Source of the DNA: Methylococcaceae bacterium
Lineage (GTDB): Bacteria > Pseudomonadota > Gammaproteobacteria > Methylococcales > Methylococcaceae
Assembly: GCA_004299145.1 (NCBI GenBank)
Contig: SCQD01000119.1
Span: forward strand, 1 to 42,149
Length of the DNA: 42,149 nt
Reading direction: 5' to 3'
Positions 23,027 through 31,297 of this stretch are shown here, piece by piece. The position numbers and the translations under genes were made by a program. Below the pieces are notes generated by a model. The model was not told the DNA's origin. It saw only the letters and a list, made by a program, of their open reading frames with translations, and made no database searches. Numbering within the stretch: position 1 is the stretch's first letter; every line of letters begins with the position of its first letter.

Positions 23027-24283
23027 CTATTTTTTCATCATATTGAAAAACTCGGCATTCGTCTTGGTATCCTTAAGCTTACCAAGAAGGAACTCGCTGG
23101 CTGACATTTCATCCATGGGCTGCAGAATTTTTCGCAATATCCAGCATTTTTGCAACTCGCTTTCGTCCACCAGATACTCTTCGCGGCGCGTACCGGAACG
23201 GTTGATGTTGATGGCCGGGTAAACGCGTTTTTCCGCCAGTTTGCGCTCCAGGTGCAATTCCATGTTGCCCGTACCCTTGAATTCTTCGTAAATCACTTCG
23301 TCCATGCGCGATCCGGTATCCACCAACGCCGTGGCGATGATGGTCAGGCTGCCGCCTTCTTCGATGTTGCGCGCCGCGCCGAAAAAGCGCTTGGGCCGCT
23401 CCAGCGCGTTGGCGTCCACGCCGCCGGTCAGCACCTTGCCGGAAGACGGCACCACCGTGTTGTAAGCGCGCGCCAGACGGGTGATGGAGTCCAGCAAAAT
23501 CACCACGTCGCGCTTATGCTCCACCAGGCGCTTGGCTTTCTCGATCACCATTTCCGCCACTTGCACGTGGCGCGTGGGCGGCTCGTCAAACGTGCTGGAG
23601 ATCACCTCGCCCTTCACGCAACGCTGCATTTCGGTCACTTCTTCCGGGCGCTCGTCGATCAGCAGCACGATCAGATAACACTCGGGATTGCGCTCGGCGA
23701 TGGAATGGGCGATGTTCTGGATGATCATGGTTTTGCCGGCCTTGGGCGGCGAAACGATCAGTCCGCGCTGGCCTTTGCCGATGGGAGCGATCAGGTCGAT
23801 CACCCGGGATATCAGGTCTTCCGTGGAACCGTTGCCCTGTTCCAGCACGAAGCGCTGGTTGGCAAACAAAGGCGTCAGGTTGGCAAAATTGATTTTGTGC
23901 TTGGCGTTTTCCGGCGGTTCGTAATTGATCTGCTCCACCTTGAGCATGGCGAAATAGCGTTCGTTATCCTTGGGCGGGCGTATTTTGCCGGAAATGGTGT
24001 CGCCGGTACGCAAGGAAAAACGGCGGATTTGGCTGGGAGAAACGTATATATCGTCGGGGCCGGCTTGGAAGGAGCTATCGGCGCCGCGTAAAAACCCAAA
24101 ACCATCCGGCAGGATTTCCAAGACGCCATCGCCGTAAATGTCGTCGCCGTTTTTCGCCATTTTTTTGAGGATGGCGAACAGCAAGTCCTGCTTTTTGGCG
24201 CGGGCAACGCCGTCGATTTCCAGGGATTCGGCGATTTGGATGAGTTCGGGAACGGGTTTACGCTTAAGGTCGGTCAGATTCAT
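23027..24283 (-). CDS. rho: Transcription termination factor Rho
   Basis: 418 aa; [21 protein letters not shown]..., [37 protein letters not shown]. Confidence 0.99.
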   Translation of the reverse strand: MNLTDLKRKPVPELIQIAESLEIDGVARAKKQDLLFAILKKMAKNGDDIYGDGVLEILPDGFGFLRGADSSFQAGPDDIYVSPSQIRRFSLRTGDTISGKIRPPKDNERYFAMLKVEQINYEPPENAKHKINFANLTPLFANQRFVLEQGNGSTEDLISRVIDLIAPIGKGQRGLIVSPPKAGKTMIIQNIAHSIAERNPECYLIVLLIDERPEEVTEMQRCVKGEVISSTFDEPPTRHVQVAEMVIEKAKRLVEHKRDVVILLDSITRLARAYNTVVPSSGKVLTGGVDANALERPKRFFGAARNIEEGGSLTIIATALVDTGSRMDEVIYEEFKGTGNMELHLERKLAEKRVYPAININRSGTRREEYLVDESELQKCWILRKILQPMDEMSASEFLLGKLKDTKTNAEFFNMMKK

Positions 24284-24477
24284 GGGGCGTCGTGGATACG
24301 GATGGAAGGAAGGCTGCCGTCGGATTCAAGGTTTTCCCGATGATGGATGGAGTCGGGAAGCGCTGTCCGCTTGGGGAGGGCGTCGGCGGGGATGCAGACA
24401 AGATTCAGAAAGGAGTGCGAGGGCAATTTAACACAAGGGGAAAAGGCCCGTCCAGCATCGACGGGCGCTCCAGTGAC

Positions 24478-24804
24478 TTACAGATTGCCGTCGATAAAGG
24501 CGGCCAACTGGGCTTTACTCAATGCACCGACTTTGGTGGCTTCCACTTCGCCGCGATTGAACAGCATTAAAGTAGGAATGCCGCGCACGCCGTAGCGGCC
24601 TGGCGTCAGCGGATTTTCATCGATATTGAGTTTTGCCACGGTCAGACGGCCCTGATAGTCTTTGGCGATCTCGTCCAGCACGGGCGCGATCGACTTGCAA
24701 GGGCCGCACCACTCGGCCCAATAGTCCACCAGCACGGGGCCGCTGGCATTTAATACGGTGGCGTCAAAAGTGTCGTCAGTGACGTGAACGATTATTCCAC
24801 TCAC
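24478..24804 (-). CDS. trxA: Thioredoxin
   Basis: GTG start: [47 protein letters not shown]...; WCGPC active site. Confidence 0.95.
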   Translation of the reverse strand: MSGIIVHVTDDTFDATVLNASGPVLVDYWAEWCGPCKSIAPVLDEIAKDYQGRLTVAKLNIDENPLTPGRYGVRGIPTLMLFNRGEVEATKVGALSKAQLAAFIDGNL

Positions 24805-24963
24805 GATGGTCTCCGAAAAGGTTGTTGCTATGGGTTCGGGGAAAAGAACTGGTCGAAACCCCGCGAAAGGGGGACGGCGGGAGAGCGCTGGGCGCAGGCC
24901 GTTGCTTTTGCCTGTTGCGTCACATTTCAGCTTATTCCCGGCCGGATTGCAAGTCCAAAGCAC

Positions 24964-25503
24964 CATGGCAACGACTGAACCGGGAGCGGCAACACAATCC
25001 GCGGATATTTTTTCAAACTCGACCGAGCGATTGAAAAACGCCTATCTCAAAATGCTGCCGAATCTGGGTGCATCCATGATTATCGGCTTTGCGATTTTGC
25101 CTCACTGCTAACCAACAGCGTCTGGCGCGACAGGCAGGAAGCACAAAATGCCGTACAGCAGGAAGCGCAAGCCCTCAAACTCGCCCCCCTTATTATCGAC
25201 AACGGCAAACATCCGTCCTGGAAGCAAGCCGTCATGAGCTATGCCGCCGCCGATGAAATTCCGTTTGAAATCTGGCTCACCGTGCTGCTGTCCGGCGGGG
25301 TGATACTGACCTTTTCGGCGATGGCGCACGCCCATGCGCCGATTGCATCCTTCATCATGGGCACTTTTGCCGGCCTGATCATGGGCGCCATGCTGTTCGC
25401 CATCATCGCAGTCAACCGCCCTTTTCTCGGCGAAGTGTCCGTCGCCAATACGCCCATCGCCGAAATTGCGGGACTGCGTGAACCGTCGCTGCAAGCCCCT
25501 TAA
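24964..25503 (+). pseudogene. DUF4239-like (bestrophin-like) membrane protein remnant, frameshifted
   Basis: N part ...LGASMIIGFAIL and C part SLLTNSVWRDRQEAQNAVQQEAQALKLA...PFEIWLTVLLSGGVILTFSAMAHAHAPIASFIMGTFAGLIMGAMLFAIIAVNRPFLGEVSV are in different frames, broken near 25100. Confidence 0.65.
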
Positions 25504-25527
25504 TGCTGTATCATCGACCTTTAGAAG

Positions 25528-26454
25528 CTACTCGTTACCGGACAGCACGTCTATATGCGCCGCCACGCAATCCCCCAGCCCCGGCAAGTCGTAGCCGCCT
25601 TCCAGCACCGACACGATGCGGCCTTGGGCAAATTTTTCCGCCAAGCGCTTAATCTCCCGGCTTACCCAGACGTAATCCTCCCTATCCCACTCCAGCATCG
25701 CCATGTCGTCGTCGCGGTGCGCATCAAAGCCGGCTGAGACAAAAATCATCTCCGGCTGAAAACGCTCCAGCGCCGGCAACCAGTCCCGCGTCACCGCCGC
25801 CCGGAAAGCGTGACCGTCGCTGCAAGCCGGCAGCGGCGTATTGATAATGTGCGCATTCCCGGTATCCGCCCCCCGAAAAGGGTAAAAAGGGTGTTGAAAC
25901 GTCGAACACAGCAGCACGCGCGGCTCGCTGCGAAATATATCTTCCGTGCCGTTGCCGTGGTGCACGTCGAAATCCAATATCGCCACCCGCGCCAGACCGT
26001 GCGCTTGCAGCGCGTGCGCCGCCGCCACCGCCACGTTGTTGAAAAAACAAAAGCCCATGGCCCGGCCGCGCTCGGCATGGTGTCCCGGCGGGCGTATGCT
26101 GCAAAACGCATTGTCCACCTCGCGGCGCATCACCAGATCCACGGCCAGCACCGCCGCTCCCGCCGCCAGCAGTGCTGCGTTCCAGGTATGCGGATTCATG
26201 GCGGTATCCGGGTCCAGATAGGCCAATCCGGCACGCGGCGCCGTGTGCTCGACGTGTGAGATATAAGCCGAATCGTGCACCCTCGCCAGCTGTTCGCGCG
26301 TGGCTGGGATGGCCTGGTAGTGCTGCAATTGCGCGTACAGACCGCAGGCCGTCAGTTGTTCGTGTATGGCGCTGAGGCGTTCGGGACACTCGGGGTGATA
26401 CTCGCCCATGGCGTGGAGCAAGCAGTCGGGATGGGTGATAAAAGCCGTCGTCAT
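25528..26454 (-). CDS. Histone deacetylase/acetoin utilization-type zinc hydrolase family protein
   Basis: CSIRPPGHHAERGRAMGFCFFNNVAVAAAHAL, AILDFDVHHGNGTEDIF, VSAGFDAHRDD. Confidence 0.93.
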   Translation of the reverse strand: MTTAFITHPDCLLHAMGEYHPECPERLSAIHEQLTACGLYAQLQHYQAIPATREQLARVHDSAYISHVEHTAPRAGLAYLDPDTAMNPHTWNAALLAAGAAVLAVDLVMRREVDNAFCSIRPPGHHAERGRAMGFCFFNNVAVAAAHALQAHGLARVAILDFDVHHGNGTEDIFRSEPRVLLCSTFQHPFYPFRGADTGNAHIINTPLPACSDGHAFRAAVTRDWLPALERFQPEMIFVSAGFDAHRDDDMAMLEWDREDYVWVSREIKRLAEKFAQGRIVSVLEGGYDLPGLGDCVAAHIDVLSGNE

Positions 26455-26631
26455 GGAATGCCTCGCAGAAATGTGTAATTTCACTCGATGGAGTATTACA
26501 ACAGCCTGCAAGAAACGCCGCACCTGCTTTCGACGCATTGCCCGCCATTCGCCTATAAAATACCCCACTGGACCTTGCCAGCCACGTCGGCTGCCCCAAG
26601 TAGCGCCACTTCGTAGTTAAGGATATTTCCC

Positions 26632-27474
26632 GTGAGCCAGCATTTCAGCTTTGAATTTTTCCCACCGCGCGACGCCGAAGCCGCCCTCAAGCTGCGTCAA
26701 GCCTACCAGCGCCTCGCCCCCCTCCAGCCGGAGTTTTTTTCCGTCACTTTCGGCGCGGGTGGCTCCACGCAGGATAAAACCACCGAAACGGTGCTCGACA
26801 TTGTGGCTCAAACCCCCATCGAAGCCGCGCCGCATTTATCGTGCATCGGCTCGCAACGCGGCAATATCCGCGCCATTCTCGACAACTACCGCAGCCACGG
26901 CGTCAAGCGCATCGTCGCCCTGCGCGGCGACATGCCGTCGGGCATGCTGTCGGCGGGTGATTTCAGCTACGCCAACGAACTGGTGGCTTTTATCCGCGCC
27001 GAAACCGGCGATCATTTCCGCATCGAAGTCGCCGCCTACCCCGAAGTCCACCCCCAGGCGCGCGACGCCGCCACGGATTTACGCAATTTCAAGCGCAAAG
27101 TCGACGCCGGCGCCGACGAGGCGCTGACCCAGTATTTTTACAACGCCGACGCCTATTTCGATTTTGTCGAGCGGGCCCGCCACATCGGCATCGACATCCC
27201 CATCGTGCCGGGCATCATGCCGATCGGCAATTTCAACCAACTGCGGCGCTTCTCGGAAAACTGCGGCGCCGAAATTCCACGCTGGATACAAAAGCGCATG
27301 GAAAGCTATGGCGACGACGCCGGATCAATTCGCGCATTCGGCCTGGAAGTGGTGACGCAGCTGTGCCGGCGCTTGCTGGATGGCGGCGCGCCTGGCCTGC
27401 ACTTCTACACCATGAATCAGTCCGAAACGATGCTGGCGCTGTGGAAAAACCTGGAATTGCCGGTGCCGGCGTAG
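26632..27474 (+). CDS. metF: Methylenetetrahydrofolate reductase
   Basis: GTG start; SFEFFPPRDAEAALKLRQAYQRLAPLQPEFFSVTFGAGGSTQDKT..., RIVALRGDMP, PIVPGIMPI. Confidence 0.95.
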   Translation: MSQHFSFEFFPPRDAEAALKLRQAYQRLAPLQPEFFSVTFGAGGSTQDKTTETVLDIVAQTPIEAAPHLSCIGSQRGNIRAILDNYRSHGVKRIVALRGDMPSGMLSAGDFSYANELVAFIRAETGDHFRIEVAAYPEVHPQARDAATDLRNFKRKVDAGADEALTQYFYNADAYFDFVERARHIGIDIPIVPGIMPIGNFNQLRRFSENCGAEIPRWIQKRMESYGDDAGSIRAFGLEVVTQLCRRLLDGGAPGLHFYTMNQSETMLALWKNLELPVPA

Positions 27475-27557
27475 GGAAACGCTTTATGGTTTCCACGCAG
27501 CCTAAAACGTGCTTGAATTACCGGCGGATTTTGCTTTATCTGGGTATTAATGGGGGA

Positions 27558-28250
27558 ATGATGATGAAAACAACAGCCACAGCCGCCGCTGTCGCAACTT
27601 TGCTGGCTGCGGGAATGACGGCTTGTGCACAGAGACCGCTGCCGACGGCGACCAGCTATCCGGTCAGTGCACAGCAAAAAATGCAGGCAGTACACCACTG
27701 GGACGTGCTGGCTGAAAATCTGGCGGCGAGCATCAGCGATAAGCTATCGATGAATCCCGGCAATCGTCCGGTTTATCTGGCAGCCGACGGGCAAAACTCG
27801 GACTTTGGCCGGGCGCTGCACAATATGTTGACCAGCCGCCTGCTGGAACGTGGCGTGGCGGTGTCCACCGCGGCCTATGGTGGTGCCGACAAACCGCTGC
27901 TGCTGAAGATCGACACGCAGGTGGTCAATTTCAACGATCGCGAAGGCTTGCGGCCACTGCCGGGGGATTTCACCTTACCGAAAGGACTGGCTTATTTGAT
28001 CTATCGTGCAGGCGATTTGTGGGCCGCCCCGGTCTGGGCGGTGCTGCCTTTGTCGGAATATCACGAAAATTATTTTCCCGCCGGCACGAATACCGAGATC
28101 GTCGTCAACGCGGCGGTCACCGACGGCGCCAGAGTGGTGTTCAGCGAAAGCCGCACTTATTACGTCGATGGCGTTGAGCAAGGCCATTATGCGGGGCCGC
28201 CCTTGGCGCCCGCTCCAGCTACCAGGCTTTATAAGGCGGTGGACCAATGA
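27558..28250 (+). CDS. Putative lipoprotein
   Basis: Signal with lipobox-like LLAAGMTAC; overlaps the following ORF by 4 nt. Confidence 0.75.
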   Translation: MMMKTTATAAAVATLLAAGMTACAQRPLPTATSYPVSAQQKMQAVHHWDVLAENLAASISDKLSMNPGNRPVYLAADGQNSDFGRALHNMLTSRLLERGVAVSTAAYGGADKPLLLKIDTQVVNFNDREGLRPLPGDFTLPKGLAYLIYRAGDLWAAPVWAVLPLSEYHENYFPAGTNTEIVVNAAVTDGARVVFSESRTYYVDGVEQGHYAGPPLAPAPATRLYKAVDQ

Positions 28251-28804
28251 TCAGAAACATGCGTAACGGCATTGCCGTCGGATTGGCGGCATTGACCGCC
28301 GTGGCTTGCAGCCGCACGGTCAAAGACAGCGACATTATCCAGGAGAGCTACTACGCCGCCGAAGTGTTGCAATCCGCCGCGGAAAGCCCCAAAGGGGTGC
28401 ACGGCGCTTTGGAACGCTTTCGGCCGTTGATGATGGCCAGCTTCGTCAACATCGACAACGTGCAGGCTTCATCCACGTTCGGCCGCATGCTGGCGGAACA
28501 AGTGGGCTCGTATTTCACGCAGCACGGCTACGACGTGATCGAGCTGAAACTGCGCAACGATTTGTTCATCAAGGAAGAAACCGGCGAACTGATGCTGTCG
28601 CGCGAGTTGAAAGACATTACCCAGCAGCACGATGCCCAGGCGGTAATCGTCGGCACTTATGCGGTGGCGGCGGACAAAGTGTTCGTGACGGCCAAGGTGA
28701 TCCGCGCGCTGGATGGCGTGATCCTGGGCTCCTACGATTACGTGTTGCCCATGGGCCCCAACACCAAGGCATTGCTGCAAAACGACCGTCAAAAACGCCG
28801 TTGA
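28247..28804 (+). CDS. FlgO-like outer membrane lipoprotein
   Basis: Lipobox ALTAVAC; ...FVNIDNVQASSTFGRMLAEQVGSYFTQHGYDVIELKLRNDLFIKEETGELMLSRELKDITQQHDAQAVIVGTYAVA resembles the FlgO domain. Confidence 0.75.
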   Translation: MIRNMRNGIAVGLAALTAVACSRTVKDSDIIQESYYAAEVLQSAAESPKGVHGALERFRPLMMASFVNIDNVQASSTFGRMLAEQVGSYFTQHGYDVIELKLRNDLFIKEETGELMLSRELKDITQQHDAQAVIVGTYAVAADKVFVTAKVIRALDGVILGSYDYVLPMGPNTKALLQNDRQKRR

Positions 28805-28862
28805 AAAAAAAGCAGGCGCTCCACGGAGGGAGGCCTGCTATCCAAGGAACGAACCGTCTGCT

Positions 28863-28912
28863 GGTTCCCAAGCTCCGCTTGAGAACCCACTCCGCGAAGC
28901 TCCGGCTTCGCG
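28863..28912. repeat. Single BIME/REP-like composite palindrome
   Basis: ggttcccaagctccgcttgagaacccactccgcgaagctccggcttcgcg. Confidence 0.85.
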
Positions 28913-28916
28913 TCCA

Positions 28917-29375
28917 TTAATTCCAGCGTTGTACTTCGGTTTTCCAGCTGCCGTCCGCCTGACGCTTGATCACGTTGAACAACTCGCCGTCATAGTTGTA
29001 GCGCAGCGTCTGGCTGGTGCGGGTCAGCGTCTGACGGGTGGAAAACACCGCTTTGGTGATGATGGTGCCGTCTTTGTCGGTGCGGGCATCCACGATGTTG
29101 ATTTGATACTCGCCACCCATGCGGCCGATCAGCGCTTGCCAGAACGCGCGGATTTCCGCCGGGTTTTTGGATACCTGGCCGTTGGGCGCAAGCAACATGG
29201 CGTTGTCGGCGTAGAGGCTGACGATATCGTCGACCCGTCCGCGGTGGAATGCTTCATTCCATTTGGCGATGGTGACTTCCGCCACTTCGCGTGGAGTAGC
29301 GACAGGCGCCGCCCATGCCTGGCCGGCCATGCCCGTCAATAAAATTCCGATCAACCCTATGCTTAACTTCGTCAT
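28917..29375 (-). CDS. Secreted SnoaL/DUF4440-like protein
   Basis: Signal peptide then ATPREVAEVTIAKWNEAFHRGRVDDIVSLYADNAMLLAPNGQVSKNPAEIRAFWQALI. Confidence 0.8.
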   Translation of the reverse strand: MTKLSIGLIGILLTGMAGQAWAAPVATPREVAEVTIAKWNEAFHRGRVDDIVSLYADNAMLLAPNGQVSKNPAEIRAFWQALIGRMGGEYQINIVDARTDKDGTIITKAVFSTRQTLTRTSQTLRYNYDGELFNVIKRQADGSWKTEVQRWN

Positions 29376-29512
29376 GGCTTATGCCCCTTTGTGTCGTCAA
29401 TATGTTTGTCATCTAGTACGGCTTTACTATATAGACGGCTGAGTTGGTGTACAATAGCATGATTGAATCATAGATTGTTTCACAAACAGAAATCATAGAG
29501 ACCGGACACTGT

Positions 29513-30478
29513 ATGGACAAACTTGCGAGCATGAACGTTTTCACCAAGGTGGCCAAAGCCGGCAGCTTTGCGGCGGCGGCGAAAGAGCTGGGCATTTCCC
29601 GTGCCATGACCACCAAGCACGTGATGCAACTGGAAAACTGCCTGGGCGTGCGCTTGCTCAACCGCACGACGCGGCACTTGAGCCTGACGGAAGTGGGCAC
29701 CACCTATTTCGAGCGCTGTCTGCAGATTCTCGACGATATCGAAGAAAGCGAACTGGCCGTCACGCAAATGCAGACCGAGCCGCGCGGCACGCTCAAAGTA
29801 GCTTGTCCGCCGTTCTTCGGCACTTATCACATGGCGCCGGCCATTTCCGAATACCTGCGTCACCACCCCGACGTGCACGTGGAATTGCTGTTGCAGGGCG
29901 GAACGGTGGACGTCATCGAAGCCGGTCTGGATTTGGCGGTGCACCTGGGTGAATTGGCCGAATCCAGCCTGATCGCCCGCAAATTGGCGACCTCGCGCCA
30001 GGTGGTGTGCGGCGCGCCGGACTATTTTGCCGCCCACGGCATCCCCAAAACGCCCAACGACCTCAAAAACCACAACTGCCTGTTCAACTGGAGCTGGCCG
30101 CAAAAGGACTATTGGCATTTCATGGACCGGGAAGGCAAAAAAGTCACGGTCAGGGTCAGCGGCAACCTCCAGGCCAATGTTTCCGGCGCTTTGCGTCTGG
30201 CGGCCATCAATGGGCTGGGGCTGGTATTGTTGCCGACCTATATGAGCGGCCACGACCTGCGCAAAGGCCGTTTACGGGCGGTGATGACCGACTACGAACC
30301 CGCCACCCTGGACATTCACGCGATCTATCCACACCGCAAAAACCTGTCGGCCAAGGTACGCACGTTTGTGGATTTTCTCTATGCACGCTTCCAGCCCCGC
30401 CCCTACTGGGATGAGTGGCTGGACACGCAAAACATCGGCGCCGACAAGACGGCGGAACACCTATACGGGATGGATTAA
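29513..30478 (+). CDS. LysR-family transcriptional regulator
   Basis: MDKLASMNVFTKVAKAGSFAAAAKELGISRAMTTKHVMQLENCLGVRLLNRTTRHLSLTEVG typical LysR HTH. Confidence 0.95.
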   Translation: MDKLASMNVFTKVAKAGSFAAAAKELGISRAMTTKHVMQLENCLGVRLLNRTTRHLSLTEVGTTYFERCLQILDDIEESELAVTQMQTEPRGTLKVACPPFFGTYHMAPAISEYLRHHPDVHVELLLQGGTVDVIEAGLDLAVHLGELAESSLIARKLATSRQVVCGAPDYFAAHGIPKTPNDLKNHNCLFNWSWPQKDYWHFMDREGKKVTVRVSGNLQANVSGALRLAAINGLGLVLLPTYMSGHDLRKGRLRAVMTDYEPATLDIHAIYPHRKNLSAKVRTFVDFLYARFQPRPYWDEWLDTQNIGADKTAEHLYGMD

Positions 30479-30480
30479 TT

Positions 30481-31110
30481 CTAAGCGCTGACGTCGACGA
30501 AAGTGCCCACGACAGGCGATCTGCCGCCGCCGGCATAAGCCGCAGACTTGCCCTGGGCCTGGCCGCGCGCCAGTTCGGCCTGCGCCTGGATCATCATTTG
30601 CGCAGCGGCGGCGGCCACGCTGAAATCCTGCGAAGAAGGACTGGCCGGAGCCAGAGCGGCACTGCGGATTTGCCGGGCTTTGTCGATAGTCGCCTGTGGA
30701 TCGCCCGGAATAGCCGAAGTATCGATGCTCACTTCACCGCCGACGGCATAAAACACGCCGTCGGGGCCGCGTTGGTAGCTGAAGTTGGCGCCGCTTCTGG
30801 CTATGCCGCCGGCTGCGGCCAGATGGGCGGCTTCGTGGGCGCGCACCTCCGTGTCGCGGGCTTTGAGTTGGCGCAGCTTTTCCTGGTCATCCCCGCTCAA
30901 TTCACCCTGACGGGTTTTCGCGCTGTCCGGGGCGGATTTATCGGCAGCGGTTTTTTGCGTCCGGGCGGATGGCGTGTCGGCGGAATTTTGCTGAGCCGTA
31001 GCGTCCGCACTGACGGCTTGCCGCTGTTTTTCGCCCTGCGCATTCCCCTCTGCCTTGGGCGGCAGCCCGAAGTAGCCGACGGGGGCGATGGCGGAAACGG
31101 ATAAGGCCAT
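30481..31110 (-). CDS. SprA-related putative metalloprotease (CJM1_0395-like family)
   Basis: KLRQLKARDTEVRAHEAAHLAAAGGIARSGANFSYQRGPDGVFYAVGGEVSIDTS; HEAAH motif. Confidence 0.85.
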   Translation of the reverse strand: MALSVSAIAPVGYFGLPPKAEGNAQGEKQRQAVSADATAQQNSADTPSARTQKTAADKSAPDSAKTRQGELSGDDQEKLRQLKARDTEVRAHEAAHLAAAGGIARSGANFSYQRGPDGVFYAVGGEVSIDTSAIPGDPQATIDKARQIRSAALAPASPSSQDFSVAAAAAQMMIQAQAELARGQAQGKSAAYAGGGRSPVVGTFVDVSA

Positions 31111-31177
31111 GGTCGTATGCCTTAGAACGTGAGGCGATTGTCCTTTATATAGGTGGATTTGGCGGAAAAGGCAATGT

Positions 31178-31249
31178 ATGAAAAATAGCGCGCTGTTTTG
31201 CCGCGATCCCGACGGCAATGCCCTGGAATTTATCGAGTCGGTGGGCTAA
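31178..31249 (+). pseudogene. C-terminal remnant of a VOC/glyoxalase-family protein
   Basis: Reads MKNSALFCRDPDGNALEFIESVG*; FxDPDGNxLEF is the typical VOC C-terminal signature. Confidence 0.55.
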
Positions 31250-31297
31250 TGGCAAAAGCTTCAATCAATGGGCGACGGAAGTTTTGGCGAGTGCGCA

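Noticed and set aside
24806-24963. Plus-strand ORF upstream part antisense to the trxA 5' region
   Set aside because: Arg/Gly-rich chance translation; only the part from about 24964 resembles a gene remnant.
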